Shown in pieces: positions 1 to 10,496 of a DNA stretch of 58,085 nt. Each line of letters begins with the position of its first letter. Within the stretch, counting starts at the first letter, position 1. Made by a program: the position numbers and the translations under genes. The DNA is from Pseudomonadota bacterium. GTDB taxonomy: Bacteria; Desulfobacterota; Syntrophia; Syntrophales; UBA8958. The notes below the pieces were generated by a model. That model worked only from the letters and a program-made list of their open reading frames with translations, was not told the DNA's origin and made no database searches. Location: the NCBI GenBank assembly GCA_030057915.1, contig JASGUC010000061.1:1-58085 (forward strand). Direction: 5' to 3'.

Positions 1-127
1 AACGAAAGAAAACGACGAAGAAAAGAAAATAATAATTTTTATAGTTTCTTAAGGAATAATACGAAAGGTTCTAAAACATCATTTTCAAACCGCCCAGTAA
101 AATACATTTTCAGGTCGCCGGTGACAC

Positions 128-281
128 CTTGTTTTCATGTCGGGAGATTACCGGCTGACCATTTAGGCGAATCCGTTGGGGTCTCCCGGCTCTCGCACTT
201 GTTTTCATGTCGGGAGATTACGGGCGGGCAATTTCCCAAGCGCGTGGCGATTACCGGCGGGCAATTTCCCAAGCGCGTGGC
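128..281. repeat. Short direct repeats in AT-rich left edge
   Basis: Two repeat types are visible. A 24-nt sequence beginning CTTGTTTTCATGTCGGGAGA occurs at 128-151 and 198-221. A 33-nt unit beginning GATTAC and containing GGGCAATTTCCCAAGCGCGT is present in tandem at 216-248 and 249-281 with one mismatch. The first 120 bases are much more AT-rich than the rest of the window. No coding region is convincing between 1 and 364. Clustered terminal repeats of this kind occur at the ends of some insertion sequences (IS21-type, for example), so this may be the end of a mobile element lying to the left. No transposase is visible, so that identity is inference. Confidence 0.5.
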
Positions 282-336
282 CTGGAAGGTTTCAGGTCAT
301 GGGGCAACTGAAAACGGGACGGCGGGATAATTTTAT

Positions 337-364
337 GCGTCGCATAAGATACGTTATGTAAACT
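337..364 (+). other. Candidate XerC/XerD (dif-like) recombination site
   Basis: The 28 bases have the layout of a Xer site: an 11-nt left arm ending CGCATAA, a 6-nt centre GATACG, and an 11-nt right arm TTATGTAAACT. The E. coli dif inner arms are CGCATAA and TTATGTTAAAT, so the inner arms match closely while the centre differs. The site abuts the stop codon of the UPF0280 gene (365-367). It overlaps a 15-nt near-palindrome, TTATGCG-T-CGCATAA, at 333-347. It could be the chromosomal dif site or the attachment site of a Xer-dependent mobile element. Chance similarity is possible. Confidence 0.4.
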
Positions 365-1087
365 TTATGTCGAAATTTTTATTTTTCCCCATACCCCCAA
401 TTTATCGCCCAGGACGATGACGATGCCCTGGGTCCCCTGGATGGCCCTTCCTGCCTGGAGCGCCTTCTTGATGTCCCGGGGGGAGCGGATCATATTTCCA
501 ATCCGAGAAGCGGCGGCGTCGGCCAGGGCCGCGGTGGAAGAAAGGACACAAACCGCATCGGCCTTCCCAAAGCTCAAGGAAGGACCCACCGTCGCCGATG
601 AGGTGCAGATCCCCAGGGGCATGTCCTCCGGGGCAATCTCCAGGGTGAGCCTCCCGGTCCAGGGGGACGGCCCGGCAAAAACGGCCACCCTTCTGGAGGC
701 GGTGGTATGCAGGAAGATGTCGCCGCCGTTTTCGACGATGAGGTTTTTTGTCCAGCCGGACAAATCACGGCCGACGTAGTCCGATAGGGCCCCGGCCACC
801 GCCGCCATGGGACCCACGCCAGCGGCCTTGGCCGCCGCCAGCATCGTCCGGACAATGGGCGGGGCCAGCGGGTCGTTGGGCAGCGGGGCCAGGCTATGGA
901 GAAACGCTGGATATCTTTCGATATAGCTCTCGAGATGAGCACGGTGCTTGAGGACGGATAACCGGGTCTGCTCGGTCAGATCCACATCGGCAGCCACCAG
1001 GAGATCGGTCTCCCGCAGCGCTACCTGAAAGGTGACCAAACCCGAGGCGGTTACGCTCTGACGGTAGGTACGCTCGCGATATTCCAT
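365..1087 (-). CDS. UPF0280 family protein (ApbE-like fold)
   Basis: The 240-residue product matches the UPF0280 family (COG2122), proteins of unknown role that are related to the ApbE flavin transferase fold and common in anaerobes. Visible family motifs are TDLLVAA near residue 27, VGPMAAVAG (91-99), VENGGDIF (118-125) and a CTSSATVGPSLSFGKAD block (161-177). There is no signal peptide or membrane segment, so it should be cytosolic. It is the last gene of the dtd-guaB-dnaE run, 73 nt after dnaE, and ends at the dif-like site. Family membership is clear; no reaction can be assigned. Confidence 0.85.
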   Translation of the reverse strand: MEYRERTYRQSVTASGLVTFQVALRETDLLVAADVDLTEQTRLSVLKHRAHLESYIERYPAFLHSLAPLPNDPLAPPIVRTMLAAAKAAGVGPMAAVAGALSDYVGRDLSGWTKNLIVENGGDIFLHTTASRRVAVFAGPSPWTGRLTLEIAPEDMPLGICTSSATVGPSLSFGKADAVCVLSSTAALADAAASRIGNMIRSPRDIKKALQAGRAIQGTQGIVIVLGDKLGVWGKIKIST

Positions 1088-1160
1088 GGCGACGATTAAC
1101 CCCTTGCCATTAATTATCCTTGATAATTCGAATGTTAAGCTGATTAATGTAGAAAATGCC

Positions 1161-4100
1161 TTAACGATAGAAGGCGGACTGGGGGCCCAGGAGCAGCCGG
1201 GCGGCCTTCAAGAGTTCCGAGGTCAGATGAAAGCGGCAGTCGTCGCCCAGATAGACAACGGTCTCGCTCGTCCCGTTGAGCAGATGGATATACCCCTCGG
1301 AATATCCTTTATATTTCTTCGACAAGTACTTGAGGTTCAATATGTTATTATCGTTTGTGGAGAGGCGGGAATCGATGTAGAAATGGACGGAGGCGTAAGG
1401 GGAGACATCCGGGGCGTCCTGAAGGAGGCATATTTCATTCGCAATGACCTTGACGCTCTCCTCCGAGACGTAGGCATGCCCTTTTATCAACAGCGGTTCG
1501 TCGCCCTGCAGAAGCTCTCTTCCCTGCTGGTAAACCTCGGCGAAGCAGACAATGGTCATGGCGCCATGGAGGTCCTCCAGGATAACGTCGGCGATGACGC
1601 TTTTCCGTTTTGTCGTCCGCTCCCGAATGCCGGCGACGATCCCGGCGACAATCAGGGCCTCCTTGTCGCGGCGCTCCCAGAGGTTTTCCGAATTGGTGTT
1701 GGTGACGAAGCCAAGTTTCTCCTGGAAACGCAGGAGCGGATGGCCGGTGATATAAAAGCCCAGCGATTCCTTTTCATATATCAACAGTTCCTTATGCTCC
1801 CACTCCTCCAAATCGGGGATGCCTTCATCGCGGGCCCCCTCCCTGCCCTGCCCCGGCGTCTTCAATCCATCCAGAAAGCTTGCCTGGCGGCTGGACCTCG
1901 CCTTGCGAAGTTTCTGAGCCGCATTCATGATCTCTTCAAACGCCCCGAAAAGGGCGCGGCGCTTGTGGCCCAGGGAGTCGAAAGCGCCGCATTTTATCAG
2001 GCTCTCGATGACCCGCTTGTTGACCTTCCGAAGATCGACGCGACGGCTGAAGTCGTGAAAAGACTTAAATTTCCCCTCTTTTTGCCGGGCCTCCAGAATC
2101 GCCTCCACGGCCCCGACGCCCACATTCTTCACCGCCGCCAGACCGAAGCGGATATTGTTCCCGGGAACGGTGAAATCGCTCCCGGATTCATTGATGTCCG
2201 GCGGCAGGACACTGATACCCATCTCCTTGCAACTGTTGATGTGGCGGATGATCTTGTCCCGGTTGTCCTTCTCGCTCGTCAACAGGGCCGCCATGAATTC
2301 CTCGGGATAGTGGGCCTTGAGGTAGGCCGTCTGATAGGAAACGATGGCATAGGCGGTGCTGTGGGATTTATTGAATCCGTATTTGGCGAATTCCTTCATT
2401 TGCTCCCAGATGCGGACCGCCTTCTCCTCGGGAATGCGGTTTTGCTTGGCCCCGGAGATGAATTTAGGCATCTCCTTTTCCATCTCCTGATCCTTTTTCT
2501 TGCTCATCACGCTCCGCAGCGTATCCGCCTCGGCCATGGTGTAGCGGCCGATGGCGCTGGCAATCTGCATGACCTGTTCCTGATAAAGGATAACCCCGTA
2601 TGTTTCCTTAAGAATATCCTTAAGTTCCGGAACCGTGTAGTGGATCGGTGTTTTGCCCAGCTTCCGGGCGATGAAGTCGGGGACCATGCTCATGGGACCC
2701 GGCCGGTACAGGGCGATCAGGGCGATGACGTCCTCGATGCAATCCGGTTTCATCCCCACGAGGATCTCCCGCATCCCCGAGCTTTCCAACTGGAAGATCC
2801 CCACGGCGTTGCCCTGCTGCAGGAGTTCGTACGTCTTGGCGTCGTCCAGGGGCAGGGAATCGATATCGATATCGACTCCCTTGTTCTCTTTGATGAGTTG
2901 CAGGGCGTTCTTGATGACCGTCAGGGTTTTCAAGCCGAGAAAGTCGAATTTCGTCAGGCCGACGGTCTGGATGTCGTTCATGGGGAATTGGGTAATCACC
3001 CCCTCGTCCTTGGGGCTCTTATAGAGGGGCACGCGGTTGTCCAGGGGAATATCGGAGATGACGACGCCGGCGGCATGGGTGGAGGAATGACGGTTCAACC
3101 CCTCCAGCGCCTGGGAATAGGTCAGCAGTTTCCGGACGCGCTCGTTGTTCTTCGCCTCTTCCTGAAGCCGCGGCTCCATCTTCAGGGCCTCGGCGAGGGT
3201 GATGTTCAGGACGTTGGGAATGAGCTTGGCGATGGCGTCCACCTCCCCATAGGGGATATTCATGGCCCGCCCCACATCCCTGACCACCGCCTTGGCCAGC
3301 ATCTTCCCGAAGGTGATTATCTGCGCCACATTGTCCCGGCCGTATTTCTCCGTTACGTAGCGGATTATCTCGTCCCGACGTTCCGGGCAGAAATCGATGT
3401 CGATATCGGGCATGCTCTTCCGGTCGGGGTTGAGGAATCTCTCGAAGAAAAGCCCATAGCGGATGGGATCGACCTTGGTGATGCCGATGGCGTACGCCAC
3501 CAGGCTTCCGGCCGCCGAACCCCGCCCCGGGCCTACGGGGATGCCGTTGTTTTTGGCGTAGTTCACGAAATCCGCGACGATGAGAAAGTAACCGGCGAAG
3601 CCCATGTTCTTGATCATGGCCAGTTCTTCCTGGAGACGCCGCTCATACCTGCGCGCCGTGTCGGCGTCGCCGGTGGGATCGATGGTGGGCAGCAGCCTGG
3701 CTAGCCCCTCCCTGGCCAGGGCGGCCAGATGCTCATCCAGGTTCCCCTCGCCATCCAACTGGTAATGGGGAAGATGGAATTGCCCGAATTCCAGGGAAAG
3801 GTTGCATTTCTCCGCCACCGCGATCGTATTGGCGAGCGCTTCGGGACAGTAGGCAAAGAGCGTCTCCATCTCTCCGGGGGAGCGGAAATAGAACTGGTCC
3901 GTCTGGAAGCGCATCCGCTCCCGGTCCTCGATGGTTTTCCCCGTCTGAATGCACAGGAGGATTTCATGGGCCTCCGCATCCCCGCGGTCGAGATAATGGC
4001 AGTCGTTGGTGGCCACCAGAGGGATCGAGAGCTTTTGGCTTATCTCCAGGAGCCCCCGGTTGGCGGTTGTCTGCTCCGGGATGCCGTTTTCCATGATTTC

Positions 4101-4628
4101 CAGATAGAAGTTCTCCGGCCCGAAGAGGTCCCGGTACTCGGCGGCGGCCCGCAGGGCGGCGTCCATATCCTGGCGCACGATGTGGGCGGCGATTTCCCCG
4201 TGGAGGCAGGCGCTCAAACCGATAAGCCCCTCGTGATGGGCGGATAGGAGTTCCTTGTCGATCCGAGGCCGGTAATAGTAGCCCTCCCGGTAGCTGTCCG
4301 AGGACAACTTCAGGAGGTTATCGTAACCCCGCTGGTTTTTTACCAGCAATACCAAATGCCGGGCATTTTCTCCACTGCCGGGGGTATTCCTGTCGGTCCG
4401 TCGGCCCGGGGCGACGTACATCTCGCTGCCGATGATGGGCTTTATCCCGTGGCGGTAGGCCTGCTGATAAAAGTCAATCGCCCCGAAGACATTGCCGTGA
4501 TCCGTCATGGCCACGGCCGGCATTTGATATTCCTTGGCCCGCTTCATCAGATCCTCGATGCGGATCGTGCCGTCCAGGAGGCTGTACTGGGTATGGACGT
4601 GCAGATGGACGAACGGGGCGTGCTTCAT
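1161..4628 (-). CDS. dnaE: DNA polymerase III alpha subunit
   Basis: This is the replicative polymerase catalytic subunit, 1155 residues, the usual DnaE length. The N-terminal PHP domain begins HLHVHTQYSLLDG near residue 7. The polymerase core contains GRGSAAGSLVAYAIG and the PDIDIDF metal-binding motif. A helix-hairpin-helix region and a C-terminal OB fold follow. The reading frame is open for another 163 codons upstream, but that part lies inside guaB in another frame. The start at MKHAPFVHLHVHTQ is chosen by family alignment and lies 2 nt after the guaB stop, so the two are probably co-transcribed. Confidence 0.97.
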   Translation of the reverse strand: MKHAPFVHLHVHTQYSLLDGTIRIEDLMKRAKEYQMPAVAMTDHGNVFGAIDFYQQAYRHGIKPIIGSEMYVAPGRRTDRNTPGSGENARHLVLLVKNQRGYDNLLKLSSDSYREGYYYRPRIDKELLSAHHEGLIGLSACLHGEIAAHIVRQDMDAALRAAAEYRDLFGPENFYLEIMENGIPEQTTANRGLLEISQKLSIPLVATNDCHYLDRGDAEAHEILLCIQTGKTIEDRERMRFQTDQFYFRSPGEMETLFAYCPEALANTIAVAEKCNLSLEFGQFHLPHYQLDGEGNLDEHLAALAREGLARLLPTIDPTGDADTARRYERRLQEELAMIKNMGFAGYFLIVADFVNYAKNNGIPVGPGRGSAAGSLVAYAIGITKVDPIRYGLFFERFLNPDRKSMPDIDIDFCPERRDEIIRYVTEKYGRDNVAQIITFGKMLAKAVVRDVGRAMNIPYGEVDAIAKLIPNVLNITLAEALKMEPRLQEEAKNNERVRKLLTYSQALEGLNRHSSTHAAGVVISDIPLDNRVPLYKSPKDEGVITQFPMNDIQTVGLTKFDFLGLKTLTVIKNALQLIKENKGVDIDIDSLPLDDAKTYELLQQGNAVGIFQLESSGMREILVGMKPDCIEDVIALIALYRPGPMSMVPDFIARKLGKTPIHYTVPELKDILKETYGVILYQEQVMQIASAIGRYTMAEADTLRSVMSKKKDQEMEKEMPKFISGAKQNRIPEEKAVRIWEQMKEFAKYGFNKSHSTAYAIVSYQTAYLKAHYPEEFMAALLTSEKDNRDKIIRHINSCKEMGISVLPPDINESGSDFTVPGNNIRFGLAAVKNVGVGAVEAILEARQKEGKFKSFHDFSRRVDLRKVNKRVIESLIKCGAFDSLGHKRRALFGAFEEIMNAAQKLRKARSSRQASFLDGLKTPGQGREGARDEGIPDLEEWEHKELLIYEKESLGFYITGHPLLRFQEKLGFVTNTNSENLWERRDKEALIVAGIVAGIRERTTKRKSVIADVILEDLHGAMTIVCFAEVYQQGRELLQGDEPLLIKGHAYVSEESVKVIANEICLLQDAPDVSPYASVHFYIDSRLSTNDNNILNLKYLSKKYKGYSEGYIHLLNGTSETVVYLGDDCRFHLTSELLKAARLLLGPQSAFYR

Positions 4629-4630
4629 GG

Positions 4631-6121
<1,491 letters not shown>

Positions 6122-6137
6122 TTATGAAGACGTTGCT

Positions 6138-6614
6138 TCAGGACCCCACATCGAGAGGGAAGGTCCGGCCGTTGACGGGGAGATGGAAGACATTCCTCGC
6201 CTCATCGTACTCGATATGCATGGCAAGCTGGTAGTAGGCCGCCCGGGTGAAACGCGCCGGAAACGTCCCGCCTCGCACCTGGCAATAGAGGATATTCTCC
6301 GCGCCGATATAAAGGGTTTCCGGATTCAGATCCTCCAGCGTGTCATCGCACAGATAGATGCGGAAGTTATTCACGACCCCGTCTCCATCCCGTTGCGGGT
6401 AAACGGCCTTGACGAAATAGGCCGTGTCTTCCACCTCCACATAACAGCGGTCATTGGGCAATTCGATGACATACCTGCCCGCGGCGTCCCGCCGGAGATG
6501 TTGATAAAAGAAATTAACGAACTCCCGCCGGAACATCTCGGCGCCCCGATAATGCCACACCCCTTCCCTGTCGATCCTGATTGGGCAGGGTAGGTTGTCT
6601 GCCTCTTCGCTCAA
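6138..6614 (-). CDS. DUF1285-like protein
   Basis: This 158-residue protein has no signal peptide or membrane helix. The segment [19 protein letters not shown], followed by [13 protein letters not shown] and [11 protein letters not shown], resembles the DUF1285 family, small proteins of unknown function in Proteobacteria. It lies between dtd (15 nt upstream) and guaB (46 nt downstream) on the same strand and is probably co-transcribed. The family call rests on recognising the motif pattern only. No function is proposed. Confidence 0.65.
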   Translation of the reverse strand: MSEEADNLPCPIRIDREGVWHYRGAEMFRREFVNFFYQHLRRDAAGRYVIELPNDRCYVEVEDTAYFVKAVYPQRDGDGVVNNFRIYLCDDTLEDLNPETLYIGAENILYCQVRGGTFPARFTRAAYYQLAMHIEYDEARNVFHLPVNGRTFPLDVGS

Positions 6615-6629
6615 AATTATCCTCGCGTT

Positions 6630-7079
6630 TCAGATAGGATTTCTACTGTCCAGCAGGATCGTGACGGGCCCGTCATTGACCTGCTCGATCCTCATCATGG
6701 CCTGGAACTCCCCGGTTCCCACCTCCGCCGACCGGCCCGCCGCCGCCTCCACGAAATGATCGTAAAGCTCCTTGGCCCGTGTCGGTTCTTCGGATCGGTA
6801 AAAGGACGGCCTCCTTCCCTTGCGGCAATCGCCCAGGAGCGTAAACTGCGAGATGATCATCAATTCCCCCGCCACGTCGGCGAGAGAGAGGTTCATCTTG
6901 CCGGATTCGTCCTCGAAAATTCGTAAGTTGACGATTTTATCGACCAGGTAATCGGCGTCCTTGGTTCCGTCGCCTTTTTCGATCCCGAGATAGACGATCA
7001 GTCCTCTTCCGGTCCGGGAGATTTCCCTCTCCCCGACGGCGACGGCGGCCCTCTCCACCCTCTGGACAACTGCCCGCAT
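6630..7079 (-). CDS. dtd: D-aminoacyl-tRNA deacylase
   Basis: DTD hydrolyses D-amino acids (and glycine) mischarged onto tRNA. The protein starts MRAVVQRVERA, the standard N-terminus, at 7079. An in-frame extension of 15 residues is possible upstream but has no family support. The catalytic SQFTL motif is at residues 77-81 and the cis-Gly-Pro specificity motif NDGPVT at 135-140. The 149-residue length is normal. It is the first gene of the minus-strand run and is divergent from the radical SAM gene. Confidence 0.95.
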   Translation of the reverse strand: MRAVVQRVERAAVAVGEREISRTGRGLIVYLGIEKGDGTKDADYLVDKIVNLRIFEDESGKMNLSLADVAGELMIISQFTLLGDCRKGRRPSFYRSEEPTRAKELYDHFVEAAAGRSAEVGTGEFQAMMRIEQVNDGPVTILLDSRNPI

Positions 7080-7285
7080 TCCTATGCCGCCCCCCCTCTC
7101 GATGGCGCGGGATGTTAACAGCAATCCGTCCCGGCTTCAAGCATTTTATTCCGAAAGGCGGGGGGGGGCCGTTCCCTGGCACCGTTCCGTCCTCCCCAGG
7201 GAGCGCCGGCGACGACCCCGGGGACAGAGCCAAGGCCTGCAAAGACCCATTGCCCCGGGGGATGGTTTCTGCTATGCCGCCATCC

Positions 7286-8641
7286 ATGAAGCCCTCCGTC
7301 CTGCTGGTAAATCCCTGGATTTACGACTTCGCCGCGTACGATTACTGGATGAAGCCGTTGGGATTGATGTATATGGCGTCCTATCTTCGGGAAAACGGCC
7401 TGGATGTCCGCCTGATCGATTGCCTGGACAGCTTCGCGCCCCGGACGACAAGACCGGCCGTTGAGCCCCCGCGTCCCCCCCGACGGAAGGCGGGAGGACA
7501 CGGCCGATTCCTCCGGCAACGGATTGCGGCCCCGCCCCAGCTTGGCGCGATCGCCCGGCCTTACCATCGTTACGGAATCGATCCGGATTCCTTTACCGCG
7601 ATGGTCAGGGCCGCCGGGAAGCCCCGAGCCATCCTCGTGACCTCCATGATGACCTACTGGCATCCCGGGGTCACGGCGACCATCGGTATGCTCAAGGAAA
7701 TACTTCCGGAAAGCCCGGTAATCCTGGGCGGGATCTATGCCACCCTCTGTCCGGAACATGCGGGGGCCCACGCCGGCGCCGATTATGTCCTCACCGGGGC
7801 CGGGGAGGGGCATCTGGATTTCATTCTCCAGACGATCATGGGGCTTGCCCCGTCCTGGCGACCGGACACGGACAATCTGGACGCCCTCCCCTATCCGGCC
7901 TGGGATCTCGTCCCCCATGCCGATCAACTCCCCATCCTTACCTCCCGCGGCTGCCCCTACCGCTGTCCCTACTGCGCTGCAAGGATGCTCAACGAGACAT
8001 TTCGTCGTCGCGAACCCCGAAGGGTGGCGGACGAGATCGCCCATTGGCGAGGGCGCATGGGGATCAGGAACTTTTCCTTTTACGACGACGCCCTCCTCGC
8101 CCGCCCCGAGGAAATGGCCATCCCGCTGTTGCAGGACATCATCGGCCGAAATCTGGATGCGGACTTTCATTGTCCCAACGGCTTGCATCTCCGCGAGATA
8201 ACGCCGGAGATCGCCAGGCTGCTCTTCAGGGCCCGTTTCCGCACCCTCCGCTTCGGGCTGGAAACGACGGATGGAGAAAGACAGCGGGCCCTGGGCGGAA
8301 AGGTGGAGAATATCCACTTCGAACAGGCGACGGCGTATCTGCGGGAGGTGGGTTATAAACCCGACGATATCGCCGTCTATCTCCTCTGCGGCCTCCCGGG
8401 CCAGTCCGCCTGGGAGATCGGGGAGAGCATTCGGTACGTGCGCGCTCATGGCGCCCGGCCGATTCTGGCAGAGTATTCCCCTATCCCCGGCACGGCGCTG
8501 TGGGATGCCGCCCGCCAAGCCTCCCCCTACCCTCTTTCCGAGGAACCCCTGTTCCAGAACAACTCCCTGCTCCCCTGCGCGCACCCCACCCTGACCGCCC
8601 GGGAGTACCGCGAATTGAAACGCCGAAGCCGCGGCCTTTAG
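7286..8641 (+). CDS. B12-binding radical SAM protein
   Basis: The N-terminal third (SVLLVNPWIYDFAAYDYWMKPLG) looks like a B12-binding domain, and the central domain carries the radical SAM cluster motif CPYRCPYC with cysteines near residues 223, 227 and 230. It also has an LTGAGEGHLDFILQ segment typical of B12-binding radical SAM proteins. No substrate can be deduced. The start at 7286 fits the family N-terminus; ATGs at 7262 and 7274 are in frame and lie nearer a G-rich possible ribosome binding site. It is the first plus-strand gene after the divergent dtd run. Confidence 0.85.
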   Translation: MKPSVLLVNPWIYDFAAYDYWMKPLGLMYMASYLRENGLDVRLIDCLDSFAPRTTRPAVEPPRPPRRKAGGHGRFLRQRIAAPPQLGAIARPYHRYGIDPDSFTAMVRAAGKPRAILVTSMMTYWHPGVTATIGMLKEILPESPVILGGIYATLCPEHAGAHAGADYVLTGAGEGHLDFILQTIMGLAPSWRPDTDNLDALPYPAWDLVPHADQLPILTSRGCPYRCPYCAARMLNETFRRREPRRVADEIAHWRGRMGIRNFSFYDDALLARPEEMAIPLLQDIIGRNLDADFHCPNGLHLREITPEIARLLFRARFRTLRFGLETTDGERQRALGGKVENIHFEQATAYLREVGYKPDDIAVYLLCGLPGQSAWEIGESIRYVRAHGARPILAEYSPIPGTALWDAARQASPYPLSEEPLFQNNSLLPCAHPTLTAREYRELKRRSRGL

Positions 8642-8729
8642 CCGCGAGCCGCCCCTTCCCTCCCGGAGGGCTAACGGGAGACCTGTCTTACGCCTTGATT
8701 ATCCACGCCGAAAAGGTTAAGATGCCGCC

Positions 8730-8990
8730 ATGAAGAAAGACCAAAGCAGCGGCGCCTGGAGTTGGTGGTGCAGGCTCCTGGCCATCGGCGGCATATCCCT
8801 GCTCATCCTGGCGTGGGGGATAAGCGCCTTGGGCCGCGCCTATTCTCTCAAGAACCCGCAAGAGTTCATAATGATGTTCTTCTCCTCCTCCTTCATGATT
8901 CTCCTCGGGATCGCCGGGCTGATCTACCCCGCCTGTCGCATCCACGCCTATCTTAAAGATGACCCTCTTGAGCATTTACCTGAAGAATAA
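8730..8990 (+). CDS. Small two-helix membrane protein
   Basis: The 86-residue product has a short charged N-terminus, one hydrophobic helix (about residues 16-35, LLAIGGISLLILAWGISAL) and a second (about 47-68, FIMMFFSSSFMILLGIAGLIY), followed by a charged tail. It is probably an inner-membrane protein. It is 88 nt after the radical SAM gene, and its 3' end overlaps the start of the M16 peptidase gene by 32 nt. I do not recognise a family. Its membrane character and context support it being real. Confidence 0.6.
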   Translation: MKKDQSSGAWSWWCRLLAIGGISLLILAWGISALGRAYSLKNPQEFIMMFFSSSFMILLGIAGLIYPACRIHAYLKDDPLEHLPEE

Positions 8991-10494
8991 AGCGAAGCAG
9001 TTGGCCCTCGCCGGTTTCGCCCTCGTTTTCGTGGCGCTTCTCTGTTTGGCGTCCGCCGCCGGCGCGGATCTTGAGGGGGCGCCGATAAAACGGGTGGAGA
9101 CGTTCACCTTGAAAAACGGGATCCGGGTCCTGATCCTGGAGCGCCGCTTCAGTCCCACCGTCTCCTTCTATATCCGCTTTCGGGCCGGAGCGGTGGACGA
9201 GTCGGAGGGCAAGACCGGGCTGGCGCATCTTTTGGAACACATGATGTTCAAGGGGACAAAGACCATCGGGGGGATCAACCCGGTCCGGGAGGAAAAGCTG
9301 CTCCGGGAGATAGCCAGAACCGGCGAGGCCCTGGACCGGGAAAGGACCACCGGCGACCGGAAAGACGGACAACGTATCGAGGCCCTGGAGAAAAAACTGG
9401 CGGGGCTGCAAAAGGAACACCGACGCTGGTATCGCTCCAACGAAATCGACCGCCTCTACGCCGAGGCTGGGGCGGTGAACATAAACGCCTCCACCGGTCA
9501 GGACATGATCACCTATCATGTCAGCCTGCCGGCCAACAAGGCGGAACTGTGGGCGCGAATCGAAGCGGATCGCCTCGCCAACCACGTCTTGCGGGAATTC
9601 TATCAGGAGCGGGAGGTAGTGATCCAGGAACGACGGCAACGCACCGACGCCAACCCCGACGGCCTCCTGTTCGAGCGGTTCGCGGCGACGGCCTTCATGG
9701 CGCATCCCTACCGCCGCCCGATCATTGGCTGGCCCGACGATATTGCCCACCTCGGGATGGAGGATGTGAAATCCTTTCACCGCCTGGCCAAGGCCCCGGG
9801 CAACATGGTGATTGCCATCGTGGGAGATGTGCGGGTCAAGGAGATGCGCCGACTGCTCGATAGGTATTTCGGCGTCCTTCCCGGGCAGCCGGCAACGCTT
9901 CCCAGGGTGACGACGGAGCCGCCTTCCCTGGGAGAGAAGCGGGTCACGGTTCATTTCGATGCCGGCGAACGACTGATCATGGGCTTCCACAAACCGCCGC
10001 CACCCCAGCGGGAGGACTATGTATTCGATGTTATCGAGGCCCTCCTCTCCCGGGACCGCTCTTCCCGGTTTTACCGGCGCCTCGTGGAAACCCAGGGGCT
10101 GGCGGAAAGCGTCCAGGCGGCAAACGGCCTGCCCGGGAATCGTTATCCGAATCTCTTCTGCGTCTTCGCCACGGCGCGGCATCCCCATAAGATCGACGAA
10201 CTGGCCGCGGCGGTGGAGAAGATCATCGACGAACTGGCGGTGGAGCCGACGCCAACGGCGGAGCTGGAAAAGGTCAAAAACCAGTTGCAGGCCGATTTAA
10301 TCCGCCGTCAGGACTCCAACGAAGGGCTCGCCAGTCTGCTTTCCTATTATGAATGCCTCCTGGGCGATTATCGTTATCTGGACCATTATGGCGCCCAAAT
10401 CGCCACGGTCACCCCGGAAGAAATCATGGCTACAGCCAGGAAATACCTGCGCCGGGACAACCGGACCATGGCCATCATGACGAAGGATCGATAG
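8959..10494 (+). CDS. M16 family zinc peptidase (active subunit)
   Basis: This 511-residue peptidase has an N-terminal signal sequence (hydrophobic core about residues 15-33, ending ASAAGAD), so it is exported to the periplasm. The inverted zinc motif HLLEH is at residues 90-94, and the downstream EREVVIQERR segment supplies the third ligand glutamate. An insert of about 60 residues rich in charged helix separates them. The start at 8959 overlaps the preceding gene by 32 nt but is needed for the positively charged start of the signal peptide. It ends 2 nt before the second M16 gene, its likely partner. Confidence 0.92.
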   Translation: MTLLSIYLKNKAKQLALAGFALVFVALLCLASAAGADLEGAPIKRVETFTLKNGIRVLILERRFSPTVSFYIRFRAGAVDESEGKTGLAHLLEHMMFKGTKTIGGINPVREEKLLREIARTGEALDRERTTGDRKDGQRIEALEKKLAGLQKEHRRWYRSNEIDRLYAEAGAVNINASTGQDMITYHVSLPANKAELWARIEADRLANHVLREFYQEREVVIQERRQRTDANPDGLLFERFAATAFMAHPYRRPIIGWPDDIAHLGMEDVKSFHRLAKAPGNMVIAIVGDVRVKEMRRLLDRYFGVLPGQPATLPRVTTEPPSLGEKRVTVHFDAGERLIMGFHKPPPPQREDYVFDVIEALLSRDRSSRFYRRLVETQGLAESVQAANGLPGNRYPNLFCVFATARHPHKIDELAAAVEKIIDELAVEPTPTAELEKVKNQLQADLIRRQDSNEGLASLLSYYECLLGDYRYLDHYGAQIATVTPEEIMATARKYLRRDNRTMAIMTKDR

Positions 10495-10496
10495 CG

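Noticed and set aside
128..281. CRISPR-like short repeats at the left edge
   Set aside because: Only two copies of each unit, no regular spacers and no cas gene.
1086..3704. 872-codon open frame on the plus strand opposite dnaE
   Set aside because: It is a mirror of the GC-rich dnaE coding strand, has no recognisable domain, and dnaE itself is certain.
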